Part shown: piece by piece, positions 33,840-42,761 of the stretch
How the letters are laid out: each line of letters starts with the position of its first letter
Numbering within the stretch: the stretch's first letter is position 1
Assembly (NCBI GenBank): GCA_965199975.1
Contig: OZ241340.1
Span: 1,364,001 to 1,428,000 of the forward strand
Source: JASLDZ01 sp965199975
GTDB lineage: Bacteria; Pseudomonadota; Alphaproteobacteria; Caulobacterales; Caulobacteraceae
Direction of reading: 5' to 3'
Length of the DNA stretch: 64,000 nucleotides
Made by a program: the position numbers and the translations under genes
The notes under the pieces: generated by a model
The model's database searches: none
The model's input: the letters and a program-made list of their open reading frames with translations, nothing else
Told to the model about the DNA's origin: nothing

Positions 33840-36134
33840 ATGGCGGACATGCGGATCTCCAGGCGCGCCTTGATGGCGAGCTCAGGCGCGGCCTTCGCCT
33901 GGCGGGCCAGCCCCGTGCGCGCCATGGTCGCCGCCTCGGCCGCCGCGCAGCCGGACCTGCCGCCGGCGGTGGACGCGCTGTTCCGCCGCATGACCCTCGA
34001 GGAGAAGGCCGGCCAGCTCACCATCATGGCGGCGGCCTGGGCGGGAGGCGCGGCGGCCACGCTGAACCCGGCCTCGGCCGGCGGCGGGTTCGACGCCCAG
34101 CTGGCGCAGGCGCGGGCCGGGCGGCTCACGGGCGTGTTCAACGGCTCCGGTTCGGAGATGGCGCAGCGCATGCAGACCGCGGCCATCAAGGAGGCGCGGC
34201 TGCCGATCCCGCTCCTGTTCGCGGCCGACGTGATCCACGGCTACCGCACCGTCTTCCCTCTCCCGCTGGGCGAGGCGGCGAGCTTCGATCCCGCCGTGGC
34301 CGAGCGCAGCACGCGCGTGGCCGCCACCGAGGCGGCGGCGGCGGGCATCGACTGGACCTTCGCCCCCAATGTCGACATCTCGCGCGACGCCCGCTGGGGC
34401 CGGGGGCTGGAGGGCGCTGGCGAGGACGTGCTGCTCTCGCGGCTGATGGCGGCGGCGCGGGTGCGCGGCTTCCAGGGGGCCTCGCTCGCGGCCGACGACG
34501 CCGTGGCCGCCTGCCTCAAGCACTTCGCCGCCTACGGCGCGGCCGAGGCGGGGCTCGACTACAACATGGCCGACGTATCGGAGCGCACCTTGCGGCAGGT
34601 CTACCTCCCGCCGTTCAAGGCGGGGATCGACGCCGGCGCGCCCACGATCATGACCGCGTTCGACGAGGTCTCGGGCGTGCCCTCGACCGCCAACGACTGG
34701 CTCCTCACCACCGTGCTGCGTAAGGAGTGGAGCTTCGGCGGGGTGGTGGTCTCCGACTACACCAGCGATGAGGAGATGATCGACGCCGGCTACGCGCGCG
34801 ATGGGCGCGACGCCGCGCGGCTGGCGGTCCTGGCCGGCTGCGACATCAGCATGCAGAGCGGGCTCTACATGAAGCACCTGCCGGACCTGGTCGCCGCGGG
34901 CGAGGTTCCGATGGCGAGGGTGGACCAGGCGGTGCGGCGCGTCCTGGCGCTCAAGGTGCGGCTGGGGCTGTTCGACGACCCGTTCCGCCGCATCCATCCC
35001 GAGCGCGAGCGCGCCCGTGTGCGCACGCCGGCCCACCTGCAGGTGGCGCGCGACGCCGCGCGGCGCTCGGTGGTCATGCTGCGCAACGAGGGCGGGCTCC
35101 TGCCGCTGCCGGTCTCGGGCGAGCGCATCGCCCTGATCGGGCCGTTCGCGGAGGGTCGCCACGACCTGATCGGCCCCTGGAACGTCTACGGCGTGGACGC
35201 CGACGCGGTGGACCTGGCCAGCGGCGTGCGCGCCGCGGTGACCGACCCCTCCCGCATCACCGTCACTCCCGGCAGCGGAATCGACGCGCCGCTGCCGGGC
35301 GGGATCGCCGCGGCCGTCGACGCGGCGCGCGCGGCCGACGTGGTGGTGCTGGCCATCGGCGAGAGCCAGGACATGTCGGGCGAGGCGCAGTCGCGCACCG
35401 AGATCGTCGTGCCCGCCGCGCAGCAGGCGCTGGCGGAAGCCGTGGCGGCCACCGGCAAGCCCTACATCGTCCTCCTCAAGAACGGTCGCGCCCTGGCGCT
35501 GGAGGGGGCGGTGGCCAATGCGCCGGCGCTGCTCGTCACCTGGTTCCTGGGCTCCGAAACCGGTTCGGCGCTGGCCGACCTCCTGTTCGGACGCGCCGCG
35601 CCATCCGCGCGCCTGCCGGTGAGCTTCCCGCGCAAGTCTGGCCAGGAGCCGTTCTACTACGCCCGCAGGACCACGGGGCGCCCCAACGGCCCGGGACCAC
35701 TGCAGCCCTACAAGGCGCACTATCGCGGCGTGCCCAACACCGCGCTCTTCCCCTTCGGCCACGGCCTCACCTACGGCCTGATCACCTACGCGGGACTCGA
35801 CCTTGGCGACGCCCGCCTGGCGTGGGACGGCGAGATCACCCTGCGCGCCAGCATCGCCAACGCCGGGCTGCATGCGGCCGAGGAGGTGGTGCAGCTCTAC
35901 GTGCGTGACCTGGCGGCCAGCGTCACCCAGCCCATGCGCCTGCTCAAGGCCTTCCGGCGCGTGGCGCTCGCGCCGGGGGCTTTGCGGGAGGTGAGCTTCA
36001 CCCTGCGCCGCGCCGACCTGGAGTTCGTAGGCCTCGACCTGCGCCCGACGGTGGAGCCGGGCGATTTCCGCGTGTGGATTGCGCCTTCGGCCGAGGCGCA
36101 GGGCGTCTCCGGCGTGTTCAGCCTGGTGCGTTGA
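33840..36134 (+). CDS. GH3-family beta-glucosidase (BglX-like)
   Basis: 764-residue exported glycosidase that releases glucose from the non-reducing end of beta-glucosides. A Tat-type signal (ISRRALMASSGAAFA) indicates periplasmic location. The first domain has DVIHGYRTVFPLPLG, CLKHFAAYGAAEAG and the nucleophile D306 in GVVVSDYTSDEEM. Then come a second GH3 domain (LIGPFAEGRHDLIGPW onward) and a fibronectin-III-like C-terminal domain, the normal BglX order. The ATG at 33840 is chosen for its ribosome site and intact Tat motif. Expression is probably repressed by the divergent LacI protein. Confidence 0.95.
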   Translation: MADMRISRRALMASSGAAFAWRASPVRAMVAASAAAQPDLPPAVDALFRRMTLEEKAGQLTIMAAAWAGGAAATLNPASAGGGFDAQLAQARAGRLTGVFNGSGSEMAQRMQTAAIKEARLPIPLLFAADVIHGYRTVFPLPLGEAASFDPAVAERSTRVAATEAAAAGIDWTFAPNVDISRDARWGRGLEGAGEDVLLSRLMAAARVRGFQGASLAADDAVAACLKHFAAYGAAEAGLDYNMADVSERTLRQVYLPPFKAGIDAGAPTIMTAFDEVSGVPSTANDWLLTTVLRKEWSFGGVVVSDYTSDEEMIDAGYARDGRDAARLAVLAGCDISMQSGLYMKHLPDLVAAGEVPMARVDQAVRRVLALKVRLGLFDDPFRRIHPERERARVRTPAHLQVARDAARRSVVMLRNEGGLLPLPVSGERIALIGPFAEGRHDLIGPWNVYGVDADAVDLASGVRAAVTDPSRITVTPGSGIDAPLPGGIAAAVDAARAADVVVLAIGESQDMSGEAQSRTEIVVPAAQQALAEAVAATGKPYIVLLKNGRALALEGAVANAPALLVTWFLGSETGSALADLLFGRAAPSARLPVSFPRKSGQEPFYYARRTTGRPNGPGPLQPYKAHYRGVPNTALFPFGHGLTYGLITYAGLDLGDARLAWDGEITLRASIANAGLHAAEEVVQLYVRDLAASVTQPMRLLKAFRRVALAPGALREVSFTLRRADLEFVGLDLRPTVEPGDFRVWIAPSAEAQGVSGVFSLVR

Positions 36135-36188
36135 GGAACGGGCGCCGGGGAGTCGCCGTTCGCTCGGTCACTGCAGGGAGATGCGCGC

Positions 36189-36404
36189 ATGGCCGACGCC
36201 GAAGACCTCAAGTCGGGCGACAAGGTGAAGTGGGACACCTCGCAGGGCGAGACCCATGGAGAGGTGGAGAAGAAGCTGACCTCCACCGCCACGATCAAGG
36301 GCCACGAGGCCAAGGCCACCAAGGATGAGCCGCAGTTCAAGGTGAAGAGCGACAAGACCGGCGCCGAGGCCATCCACAAGCCGGACGCGCTGAAGAAGGC
36401 CTGA
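36189..36404 (+). CDS. DUF2945 / HVA1-family small protein
   Basis: 71-residue charged, Lys-rich cytoplasmic protein. The sequence GDKVKWDTSQGETHGEVEKK followed by ATIKGHEAKATKDEPQF and KTGAEAIHKPDAL is the signature of the DUF2945 (hypervirulence-associated, tudor-like) family. Function is unknown; members are common next to stress or plant-associated genes. GGGAG lies upstream of the ATG. It follows the GH3 gene by 54 nt in the same direction, but a functional link is not evident. Confidence 0.88.
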   Translation: MADAEDLKSGDKVKWDTSQGETHGEVEKKLTSTATIKGHEAKATKDEPQFKVKSDKTGAEAIHKPDALKKA

Positions 36405-36461
36405 GCGAGAGGACCCATCACGGGGGGCGCAGCCTGCCGGCGTCGCGCCGCCCGCGCTCGC

Positions 36462-36485
36462 GCTGGCGCTGGCGCTGGCGCTGGC
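36462..36485. repeat. Short tandem repeat (GCTGGC)4
   Basis: Four perfect GCTGGC hexamers lie in the 129-bp gap between the DUF2945 and AMP nucleosidase genes, in a GC-rich region. Otherwise the gap holds nothing recognisable. Copy number may vary between strains. Confidence 0.8.
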
Positions 36486-36533
36486 GCGCGGGGGTGTCTC
36501 GCGGCTGTAGCGGCGCAAGGGTAAGACGGGGGC

Positions 36534-37991
36534 ATGACCCGCGTCACCGATCCCGCCGCCGCCGTCGATCAGTTGGCGGCGCTCTACGCTGAGAGCGTGG
36601 CGGCGCTGCGCCGCGGGCTGGCCGCCTTCCTGCGCTGCGGCCAGCGGCCGGACCTGGAAGCCCGCGCGAACGGGCTGTTCGCCTATCCCGAACTCAAGAT
36701 CACCTATGCGCCCGACGGTCCGACGCCGCTCGTCTCGCGCGCCTTCGCCCGGCTGAATCGGCCCGGAACCTACGCCACCACCGTCACCCGTCCCGAGCTG
36801 TTCCGCGCCTATCTGGTAGAGCAGCTTCGCCTTCTGATCCGCGACTACGGCGTGGAGATTTCGGTCGGGCGCTCCGAGCAGGAGATACCCTATCCCTACG
36901 TGCTGGATGGGGCCGACGACCTGGCGCTGGACGGCGCGCAGTCGGCCGAGCTCGCCCGCTGGTTCCCCGGCGCCCAGCTCGCCGCCATCGGGGATGAGGT
37001 GGCCGACGGCGCCTGGTCGCCCGCACTCGAGGCGGCCCGCCCGCTCGCCCTGTTCGACGCGCCGCGCACCGACTTCAGCCTGGCGCGCCTCAAGCACTAC
37101 ACCGGCGCGCCGGCCGAGGACGTGCAGCCCTACGTGCTGTTCACCAACTATACGCGCTATGTCGACGAGTTCGTGCGGTGGGCTGTGGCCGAGCTCAATC
37201 GGGAAGGCTCGCCTTACCGCGCCCTCTCCGCCGCGGGCGGGGTGGTTGTCAGCGCCGACACGCCGGACGCCGAGCGCCTTGTCGCCGACGGCGGCTGGCG
37301 CAAGCACCAGATGCCCGCCTACCACCTGATCGGCCACGATCCCGGCCAAGGCGTCTCCCTCATCAACATCGGCGTCGGCCCCTCCAACGCCAAGACCATC
37401 TGCGACCACGTGGCGGTGCTGCGCCCCCATGCCTGGCTGATGATCGGCCACTGCGGCGGCCTGCGCCCCAGCCAGACCATCGGCGACTACGTGCTGGCCC
37501 ACGCCTACCTGCGCGACGACCACGTGCTGGACGATCTTCTTCCGGTGGAGATCCCCATACCCCCCATCGCCGAAGTGCAGCAGGCGCTGCAGGGCGCGGC
37601 CGAGACGGTCACCGGCGAGAGCGGCGACGCCCTCAAGCGGCGCCTGCGCACCGGCACGGTGGTCACCACCGACGACCGCAACTGGGAGCTGCGCTACACG
37701 CTGAGCGCGCTGCGCTTCAGCCAGAGCCGGGCGGTGGCCATCGACATGGAGTCCGCCACCATCGCCGCCCAGGGCTACCGCCTGCGGGTGCCCTACGGCA
37801 CGCTGCTCTGCGTCTCCGACAAGCCGCTGCACGGCGAGATCAAGCTGCCGGGCCAGGCCAACCGCTTCTACGAAGGTGCGATCAGCCAGCACCTGCACAT
37901 GGGCATCGAGGCCGTCGAACGCCTGCGCCGCGAGGGCGGCAAGCTGCACAGCCGCAAGCTGCGCGCGTTCGACGAGCCGCCGTTCCGGTGA
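36534..37991 (+). CDS. amn: AMP nucleosidase
   Basis: 485-residue enzyme that hydrolyses AMP to adenine and ribose 5-phosphate, regulating adenylate pools. The N-terminal domain (about 1-190) is the regulatory AMP nucleosidase domain. The C-terminal part is a purine-nucleoside-phosphorylase-like fold with MIGHCGGLRPSQTIGDYVLA, then VAIDMESATIAAQGYRLRVP, which contains the catalytic Glu region, and LCVSDKPLHGEIK. Full length. It is convergent with queF, with 28 nt between the stops. Confidence 0.95.
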   Translation: MTRVTDPAAAVDQLAALYAESVAALRRGLAAFLRCGQRPDLEARANGLFAYPELKITYAPDGPTPLVSRAFARLNRPGTYATTVTRPELFRAYLVEQLRLLIRDYGVEISVGRSEQEIPYPYVLDGADDLALDGAQSAELARWFPGAQLAAIGDEVADGAWSPALEAARPLALFDAPRTDFSLARLKHYTGAPAEDVQPYVLFTNYTRYVDEFVRWAVAELNREGSPYRALSAAGGVVVSADTPDAERLVADGGWRKHQMPAYHLIGHDPGQGVSLINIGVGPSNAKTICDHVAVLRPHAWLMIGHCGGLRPSQTIGDYVLAHAYLRDDHVLDDLLPVEIPIPPIAEVQQALQGAAETVTGESGDALKRRLRTGTVVTTDDRNWELRYTLSALRFSQSRAVAIDMESATIAAQGYRLRVPYGTLLCVSDKPLHGEIKLPGQANRFYEGAISQHLHMGIEAVERLRREGGKLHSRKLRAFDEPPFR

Positions 37992-38019
37992 CGGCGCGCC
38001 TCCGCGAAGCGAAGGCCGC

Positions 38020-38481
38020 TCACCCCCGCCCGCGGTAGGGGGGCACCCCCTGGTCGGGCAGCCACAGGCCCTCGGGGGGCGCGCCCGTCTGCCAGAACAC
38101 GTCGATGGGGATGCCGCCGCGCGGGTACCAGTAGCCGCCGATGCGCAGCCAGCGCGGCTCGGCCACCGCAACCATGCGCCGCGCCACCTCCAGCGTGCAG
38201 TCCTCGTGGAACGACCCGACGTTGCGAAAGCTCGTCAGGTAGAGCTTGAACGACTTGGACTCGATCAGCCATTCGCCCGGCGCATAGTCGATCACCAGGT
38301 GAGCGAAGTCGGGCTGGCCGGTCACGGGGCATAGCGAGGTGAACTCCGGCGCGGTGAAGCGCGCGAGGTACAGCGCGTCGGCCTGCGGATTGGGCACACG
38401 CTCCAGCTTCGCCTGCGACGGCGAGGCGGGTGGGTCGACGTGCTGGCCGAGCTGGACGAGGGCGGAGGTGTCGGTCGTCAT
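38020..38481 (-). CDS. queF: NADPH-dependent 7-cyano-7-deazaguanine (preQ0) reductase
   Basis: Converts preQ0 to preQ1 in queuosine biosynthesis. The 153 residues match the short unimodular YkvM-type enzyme. The catalytic Cys is C51 in FTSLCPVTGQPDF with D58; the NADPH-binding motif is ESKSFKLYL, and H92-E93 lie in FHEDC. No preQ1 riboswitch was visible upstream of the start. The gene is divergent from an exported Ig-like protein. Confidence 0.96.
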   Translation of the reverse strand: MTTDTSALVQLGQHVDPPASPSQAKLERVPNPQADALYLARFTAPEFTSLCPVTGQPDFAHLVIDYAPGEWLIESKSFKLYLTSFRNVGSFHEDCTLEVARRMVAVAEPRWLRIGGYWYPRGGIPIDVFWQTGAPPEGLWLPDQGVPPYRGRG

Positions 38482-38565
38482 GGCGCTTGCAGCTAGGCGA
38501 TGGCGCGGCGGGCCGCAACGCGCCGCCTCATCCCCGCCGCAAGCTTGGGCTTGGTGAGGGGCGCG

Positions 38566-39144
38566 ATGCGCCGCGCCCCCACCCTGCCGATCCTCCTTGC
38601 GGCGCTGGCGCCCGCGCTGTCGTGGGCGCAGAGCGCCCAGGCGCCGCCCATGGGCTACGGGCCCGACATCCTGGTGCGCGCGCGGCCGAAGACGACGCCC
38701 GTGGTGGTCTCCGCCTATCCCGCGCAGGGCGCGCAGGTGGCGGCGGGCACGCTCATCCTCACCGTGCGCTTCAACCAGGAGATGACGCCGCAGGGGTGGA
38801 GCTACGCCAAGGCCGCCGGCGTCGACTTTCCCGCCTGCCTGCCCAAGCCGCGGCTCCTGGCCGACAAGCGCACCTTCGTACTCCTGTGCTCCACAGTGAC
38901 GGGGCGCAGCTATGGTGTGGGGCTGAACGCGGCGCCTGCGGACGGCTTCGCCGATCCCTTCCGCCGCTTCGCCCCGCGCTACGACCTCAGGTTCACGACC
39001 TCGCCCACGAGCGAGCCGGTGCGCCCGGTGGACGAAGCGCTCAAGGCCGCCGGCCTGCAGCCAAGCGACAGCCCGATCATGACCTGGCAGGGCCAGGCGG
39101 GCGCGAGCGACGTCGCCCAGTCCGCCCCGCCCCCGCAGGATTAG
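38566..39144 (+). CDS. Exported Ig-like domain protein of unknown function
   Basis: 192 residues. The start at 38566 has GAGG just upstream and gives a clean signal peptide (MRRAPTLPILLAALAPALSWAQ; cleavage near residue 22). The mature protein has one bacterial Ig-like (SbsA/Big_5-type) domain, with VVVSAYPAQGAQVAAGTLIL followed by TVRFNQEMTP, two Cys (in PACLPK and LLCST) that could form a disulfide, and a Pro/Ala/Gln-rich tail. Probably periplasmic or surface-associated. A 240-bp gap without recognisable features follows, up to sdhB. Confidence 0.82.
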   Translation: MRRAPTLPILLAALAPALSWAQSAQAPPMGYGPDILVRARPKTTPVVVSAYPAQGAQVAAGTLILTVRFNQEMTPQGWSYAKAAGVDFPACLPKPRLLADKRTFVLLCSTVTGRSYGVGLNAAPADGFADPFRRFAPRYDLRFTTSPTSEPVRPVDEALKAAGLQPSDSPIMTWQGQAGASDVAQSAPPPQD

Positions 39145-39384
39145 CGCCGGTCCTGCGAATTCGTCGTCGCCGAAGAGACGCTGTCACGTCGGGGATGGCC
39201 CGGGAAGGGTGCGCGCGCGCCAACCTCAGAAGCCGTCTTCGTCTGCCTTGCGCCGAGGACCCAGCCTCAAGAAAACGCGAGCGCGCCGTGAACGCGCCAC
39301 CTGGACCGCCCAGGACCGAAGGAGAAGGCAGGCGCAACGCGCGGCTGCGTCTTAACAGCTGCGAAGCGCTCGACCGGCGGCGCG

Positions 39385-40170
39385 CTACAGCGCGCGTTCC
39401 ACCATCATCCGCTTGACGCCGGCGATCGCCTTGGCCGGGTTCAGCCCCTTCGGGCACACCTGGGCGCAATTCATGATGGTGTGGCAGCGATAGAGCTTGA
39501 AGGGGTCCTCCAGCTCGTCGAGCCGATGGCCGGCGGCCTCGTCGCGGCTGTCGGAAAGCCAGCGGTAGGCCTGCAGCAGGGCCGCCGGTCCCAGGTAGCG
39601 CTCGCCGTTCCACCAGTAGCTGGGGCACGAGGTCGAGCAGCAAGCGCACAGTATGCATTCGTAAAGGCCGTCGAGCTTGGCGCGGTCGGCCGGGCCCTGC
39701 TCCCACTCGCGCTGCGGCTCGGGCGTGTCGGTGTGCAGCCACGGCTCGATGGAGGCGTACTGGGCGTAGAAGATGGTGAGGTCCGGGATCAGATCCTTCA
39801 CCACCGCCTGATGGGGCAGGGGGCTGATGGCGATCTCGCGGCCCGGCACGTCGGCCCAGGCGTGGGTGCAGGCCAGCGTGTTGCGCCCGCCGATGTTCAT
39901 GGCGCACGAGCCGCATACGCCCTCGCGGCACGACCGCCGAAAGGCGAGCGTGGGGTCGATGACGTTCTTGATGTGGATCAGCGCGTCGAGCAGCATGGGG
40001 CCGCAGTTGTCGACGTCCACCTCGTAGGTGTCCCAGTGCGGGTTCTCGTCCACCTCGGGGTCGAAGCGGTAGATCTTGAACGCCTTGGTGCGGCCCGTCG
40101 TCCCGGCCGGGGCCGGGTGGTGTCGGCCCTTGCCGATCTTGCTGTTCTTGGGAAGCGCGAACTGGACCAT
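39385..40170 (-). CDS. sdhB: Succinate dehydrogenase iron-sulfur subunit
   Basis: 261-residue subunit of complex II that carries electrons from the FAD of SdhA to quinone. The plant-type [2Fe-2S] ligands are C81, C86, C89 and C101 (SCREGVCGSCAMN, LAC). The [4Fe-4S]/[3Fe-4S] ligands begin at C172-C175-C178-C182 (YECILCACCSTSCP), with later CHTIMNCAQVCPKGLNP. MVQFALPKNSK at 40170 is the typical start; an upstream in-frame ATG would add a basic leader. No sdhC, sdhD or sdhA is adjacent: the neighbours are a divergent xseA and a convergent exported protein. Confidence 0.95.
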   Translation of the reverse strand: MVQFALPKNSKIGKGRHHPAPAGTTGRTKAFKIYRFDPEVDENPHWDTYEVDVDNCGPMLLDALIHIKNVIDPTLAFRRSCREGVCGSCAMNIGGRNTLACTHAWADVPGREIAISPLPHQAVVKDLIPDLTIFYAQYASIEPWLHTDTPEPQREWEQGPADRAKLDGLYECILCACCSTSCPSYWWNGERYLGPAALLQAYRWLSDSRDEAAGHRLDELEDPFKLYRCHTIMNCAQVCPKGLNPAKAIAGVKRMMVERAL

Positions 40171-40298
40171 GCGTCTCTGGAGGTTGAGCCTGGCGCGCCA
40201 CCGCCGCGATAGCGAGGCGCGCCGCGTCTTCATCTAGCGATCGGCGCTCGAGAAGGGAACGCCTGCATGCGCGCGCGAAGCAGCCTATCTTGGCCCCC

Positions 40299-41831
40299 GT
40301 GACGCCCGCCGACGACGCCTCCGCCGCCCCGACCAACGCGCCAGCGTACTCCGTCAGCGAGCTGGCCTTCGCGCTGAAGCGCACGCTGGAGGATTCCTAC
40401 GGCCACGTGCGGCTGCGCGGCGAGCTCTCCAAGGTCACGCGTCACGCCTCTGGCCACGTCTACCTGTCGATCAAGGACGACAAGGCCTGCATCGACGGCG
40501 TGATCTGGAAGACCACCCGAGGCATCGCCGTGCGCCCCGAGCAGGGCATGGAGGTGATCGTCACGGGAAAGGTGACCACCTATCCGGCGCGCTCTTCCTA
40601 CCAGCTGGTGATCGAGACGCTGGAGCCCGCGGGCGTGGGCGCGCTCCTGGCGCGGCTGGAGCAGCTGAAGGCCAAGCTGGCGGAGGAGGGGCTGTTCGCC
40701 CCCGAGCGCAAGCGAGCGCTGCCGGCCATGCCGCGCACGATCGGCGTGGTGACCTCGCCTACTGGCGCTGTGATCCGCGACATCCTCCACCGCATCCGAG
40801 ACCGCTGGCCATGCCGTATAGTGGTGTGGCCGGTGGTGGTGCAGGGCGAGGCCGCGTCGGCGCAGGTCGCGGCCGCGGTGCGCGGCTTCGACGCCTTGCC
40901 TCAGGAGGGCGGACCAGTCCCGCGACCCGACCTCGTGATCGTCGCCCGCGGCGGCGGCTCGGTGGAGGACCTGTGGCCCTTCAACGACGAGGCGTTGGCG
41001 CGCGCCGTGGCCGCCTGCAGCCTGCCGGTGATCTCGGCGGTGGGTCACGAGACCGACACCACCCTGATCGACTTCGTCTCCGACCGGCGTGCGCCCACGC
41101 CCACCGCCGCAGCTGAGATGGCCACGCCCGTGCGCGCCGAGCTGATCGCCTACGTGGCCGACGGCGGCCGGCGCATCGACCGCTGCGTGCACGTGCGGCT
41201 GGAGCGCGGGCGCGACCGCCTGGCCGCCGCCGCCCGAGGCCTGCCGCGCCCCGCCGATGTGCTGGCCCTGGCCTCGCAGCGCTACGACCTGGCGGCCGGC
41301 AGGCTGGGTGCGGCGCTGGCGCGCAACGCCGCGGTGCACGAGCGGGAGCTGGCGCGCACAGCCGGCCGACTCAGCCCGACGCTGCTGCAGCGGAGCGTGG
41401 CGCTGCGTGTGGAGCGCGTCGCCGACCTCGCCACCCGGCTGGACCGGGCGGCGGGACGGGCGGGCGAGGCGGCCGCCCACCGCGCCCGTCTTCCGCAACT
41501 CGGCGCGCGGCTGAACGCCGCCGCGCGGCGGCGGCTCGCCAGATCGGCGGAGCGGCTGGCCGCGGCCGACGCGCTCCTGCGCTCGCTGGACCCTGACGGG
41601 CCGCTGGAGCGCGGCTTCGCGCGCGTGCACCAAGCCGACGGGCGGCTGGCGCGCCGCGCCGCCGACCTCGCCGCCGGCGAAGCCGTGTCGCTCCGCTTCA
41701 AGGACGCCGCGCGGGGCGCGATCGTCGATGGGGGGACTGCGGCCGCCGATCAGCCGCCGCCGTCCAGAGCGCCTTCGCGCGGCAGGACGCCGCCCCGGCC
41801 GGCTTCGGTCGCGCAGGGCGACCTCTTCTGA
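40299..41831 (+). CDS. xseA: Exodeoxyribonuclease VII large subunit
   Basis: Large subunit of the single-strand-specific exonuclease. About 510 residues: an N-terminal OB-fold (YSVSELAFALKRTLEDSYGH, VRLRGELSKVTRHASGHVYL) and the central catalytic domain with GVVTSPTGAVIRDILHRI, VIVARGGGSVEDLWPFND and SAVGHETDTTLIDFV. A helical region follows, then the C-terminal segment with the RGFARV block. The start is taken as a GTG near 40299 (MTPADD); a TTG nine bases upstream is possible. It is divergent from sdhB. A 66-residue conserved-looking gene follows. Confidence 0.93.
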   Translation: MTPADDASAAPTNAPAYSVSELAFALKRTLEDSYGHVRLRGELSKVTRHASGHVYLSIKDDKACIDGVIWKTTRGIAVRPEQGMEVIVTGKVTTYPARSSYQLVIETLEPAGVGALLARLEQLKAKLAEEGLFAPERKRALPAMPRTIGVVTSPTGAVIRDILHRIRDRWPCRIVVWPVVVQGEAASAQVAAAVRGFDALPQEGGPVPRPDLVIVARGGGSVEDLWPFNDEALARAVAACSLPVISAVGHETDTTLIDFVSDRRAPTPTAAAEMATPVRAELIAYVADGGRRIDRCVHVRLERGRDRLAAAARGLPRPADVLALASQRYDLAAGRLGAALARNAAVHERELARTAGRLSPTLLQRSVALRVERVADLATRLDRAAGRAGEAAAHRARLPQLGARLNAAARRRLARSAERLAAADALLRSLDPDGPLERGFARVHQADGRLARRAADLAAGEAVSLRFKDAARGAIVDGGTAAADQPPPSRAPSRGRTPPRPASVAQGDLF

Positions 41832-41877
41832 GGAATCCCTCTACGCTGACCCGCGTCGAAGCCGGTGGAGGCCGATC

Positions 41878-42078
41878 ATGACCCGCTATTGCGTACACGC
41901 CTGCGACGACGATCCGCGCCACGAGCACCTGATCGTCGCGGCGACCGCCGCCGAGGCCGCGGTGCTGTTCGTCGAGCGTTGGCGCCCGCCCGAACCTGGC
42001 GACGCGCGCGTGGAGGTCGAGCTGCGCGACCTGGACGCCGGCGGCGTCAGCCGGGTCACGCTCGACCTCACCGCCTGA
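41878..42078 (+). CDS. Small hypothetical protein
   Basis: 66 residues, not recognised. ATG 41878 has GGTGGAGG a few bases upstream, a good ribosome site. The sequence alternates short strands and a helix (CDDDPRHEHLIVAATAAEAA, VLFVERW, VEVELRDLDAGGVSRV) and looks like a compact alpha/beta domain without signal peptide or membrane segment. It follows xseA by 46 nt and converges with pgsA, with four bases between the stops. Confidence 0.7.
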   Translation: MTRYCVHACDDDPRHEHLIVAATAAEAAVLFVERWRPPEPGDARVEVELRDLDAGGVSRVTLDLTA

Positions 42079-42082
42079 GCCC

Positions 42083-42712
42083 TTAGCGCGGCGCGGCGAG
42101 CGTGCGGCGCGCCGCGGCGGCGTATTGGGCGCCGGTGATCACCGTCAGCGCCGCGGCGAGCCACAGCACAGCGTCCGCCACGGCCGTGAATGTCGGCAGC
42201 CACGACCACGCCGCGCCAGCTGCGCCGGCCGCCACGCGCAGGCCCGCCGCCGCCATCTCCAGCGACAGGGCGACGAGCTGCACGGTGGTCTTCCACTTGG
42301 CCAGGAGCGTCACCGCTAGGCGCAGGCCGCGGCCCGCGCCGCCTTCGCGCAGGCCCGAGACCAGCACCTCGCGGAACAGGATCACCGCACCCAGCGCCGC
42401 GATGGTCAGCCGTGGCGACACCATGAGGAGGCCGATCACCGCCGCGGCCACCGCCAGCTTGTCGGCGATGGGATCGAGTGTGGCGCCCCAGGCTGAGCCG
42501 GCGTCCCACCGGCGCGCCAACCAGCCGTCGAAGAAGTCGGTGAGCGCGGCGGCGACGAAGGCGAGGAGGCTGGCGAAGATCAGCCCGGCCGCCCAGCGCA
42601 AGTCGGCGAGCAGGGGCGCCACGAAGGCGGCTGCGAGCAGGCCGCACAGCGTCGCCAGCGCCAGCACGAGGCGCAGGTAGGTCAGAAGGTTGGGGACGTC
42701 CTTGCGGGTCAT
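42083..42712 (-). CDS. pgsA: CDP-diacylglycerol-glycerol-3-phosphate 3-phosphatidyltransferase
   Basis: Makes phosphatidylglycerol phosphate, the committed step to phosphatidylglycerol and cardiolipin. 209 residues with five to six membrane helices. The CDP-alcohol phosphotransferase motif is complete: D59, D62-G63, A66-R67, G76, D80 and D84 (DFFDGWLAR, GATLDPIADK), spaced exactly as the family pattern requires. It diverges from eda with 49 nt between start codons. Confidence 0.95.
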   Translation of the reverse strand: MTRKDVPNLLTYLRLVLALATLCGLLAAAFVAPLLADLRWAAGLIFASLLAFVAAALTDFFDGWLARRWDAGSAWGATLDPIADKLAVAAAVIGLLMVSPRLTIAALGAVILFREVLVSGLREGGAGRGLRLAVTLLAKWKTTVQLVALSLEMAAAGLRVAAGAAGAAWSWLPTFTAVADAVLWLAAALTVITGAQYAAAARRTLAAPR

Positions 42713-42761
42713 CGCGGCCCCGCTCTAAACCGGCGGCGCCCCCTTGCGCCAGGACCCTCCA

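Noticed and set aside
36405..36533. GC-rich repeat-containing gap as a CRISPR or regulatory array
   Set aside because: Only four perfect hexamers without spacers; a simple microsatellite.
40171..40233. N-terminal extension of sdhB starting MKTRRASL
   Set aside because: The extra 21 residues are basic and not seen in the usual SdhB start, which is MVQ(F/L)xLPKNSK at 40170.
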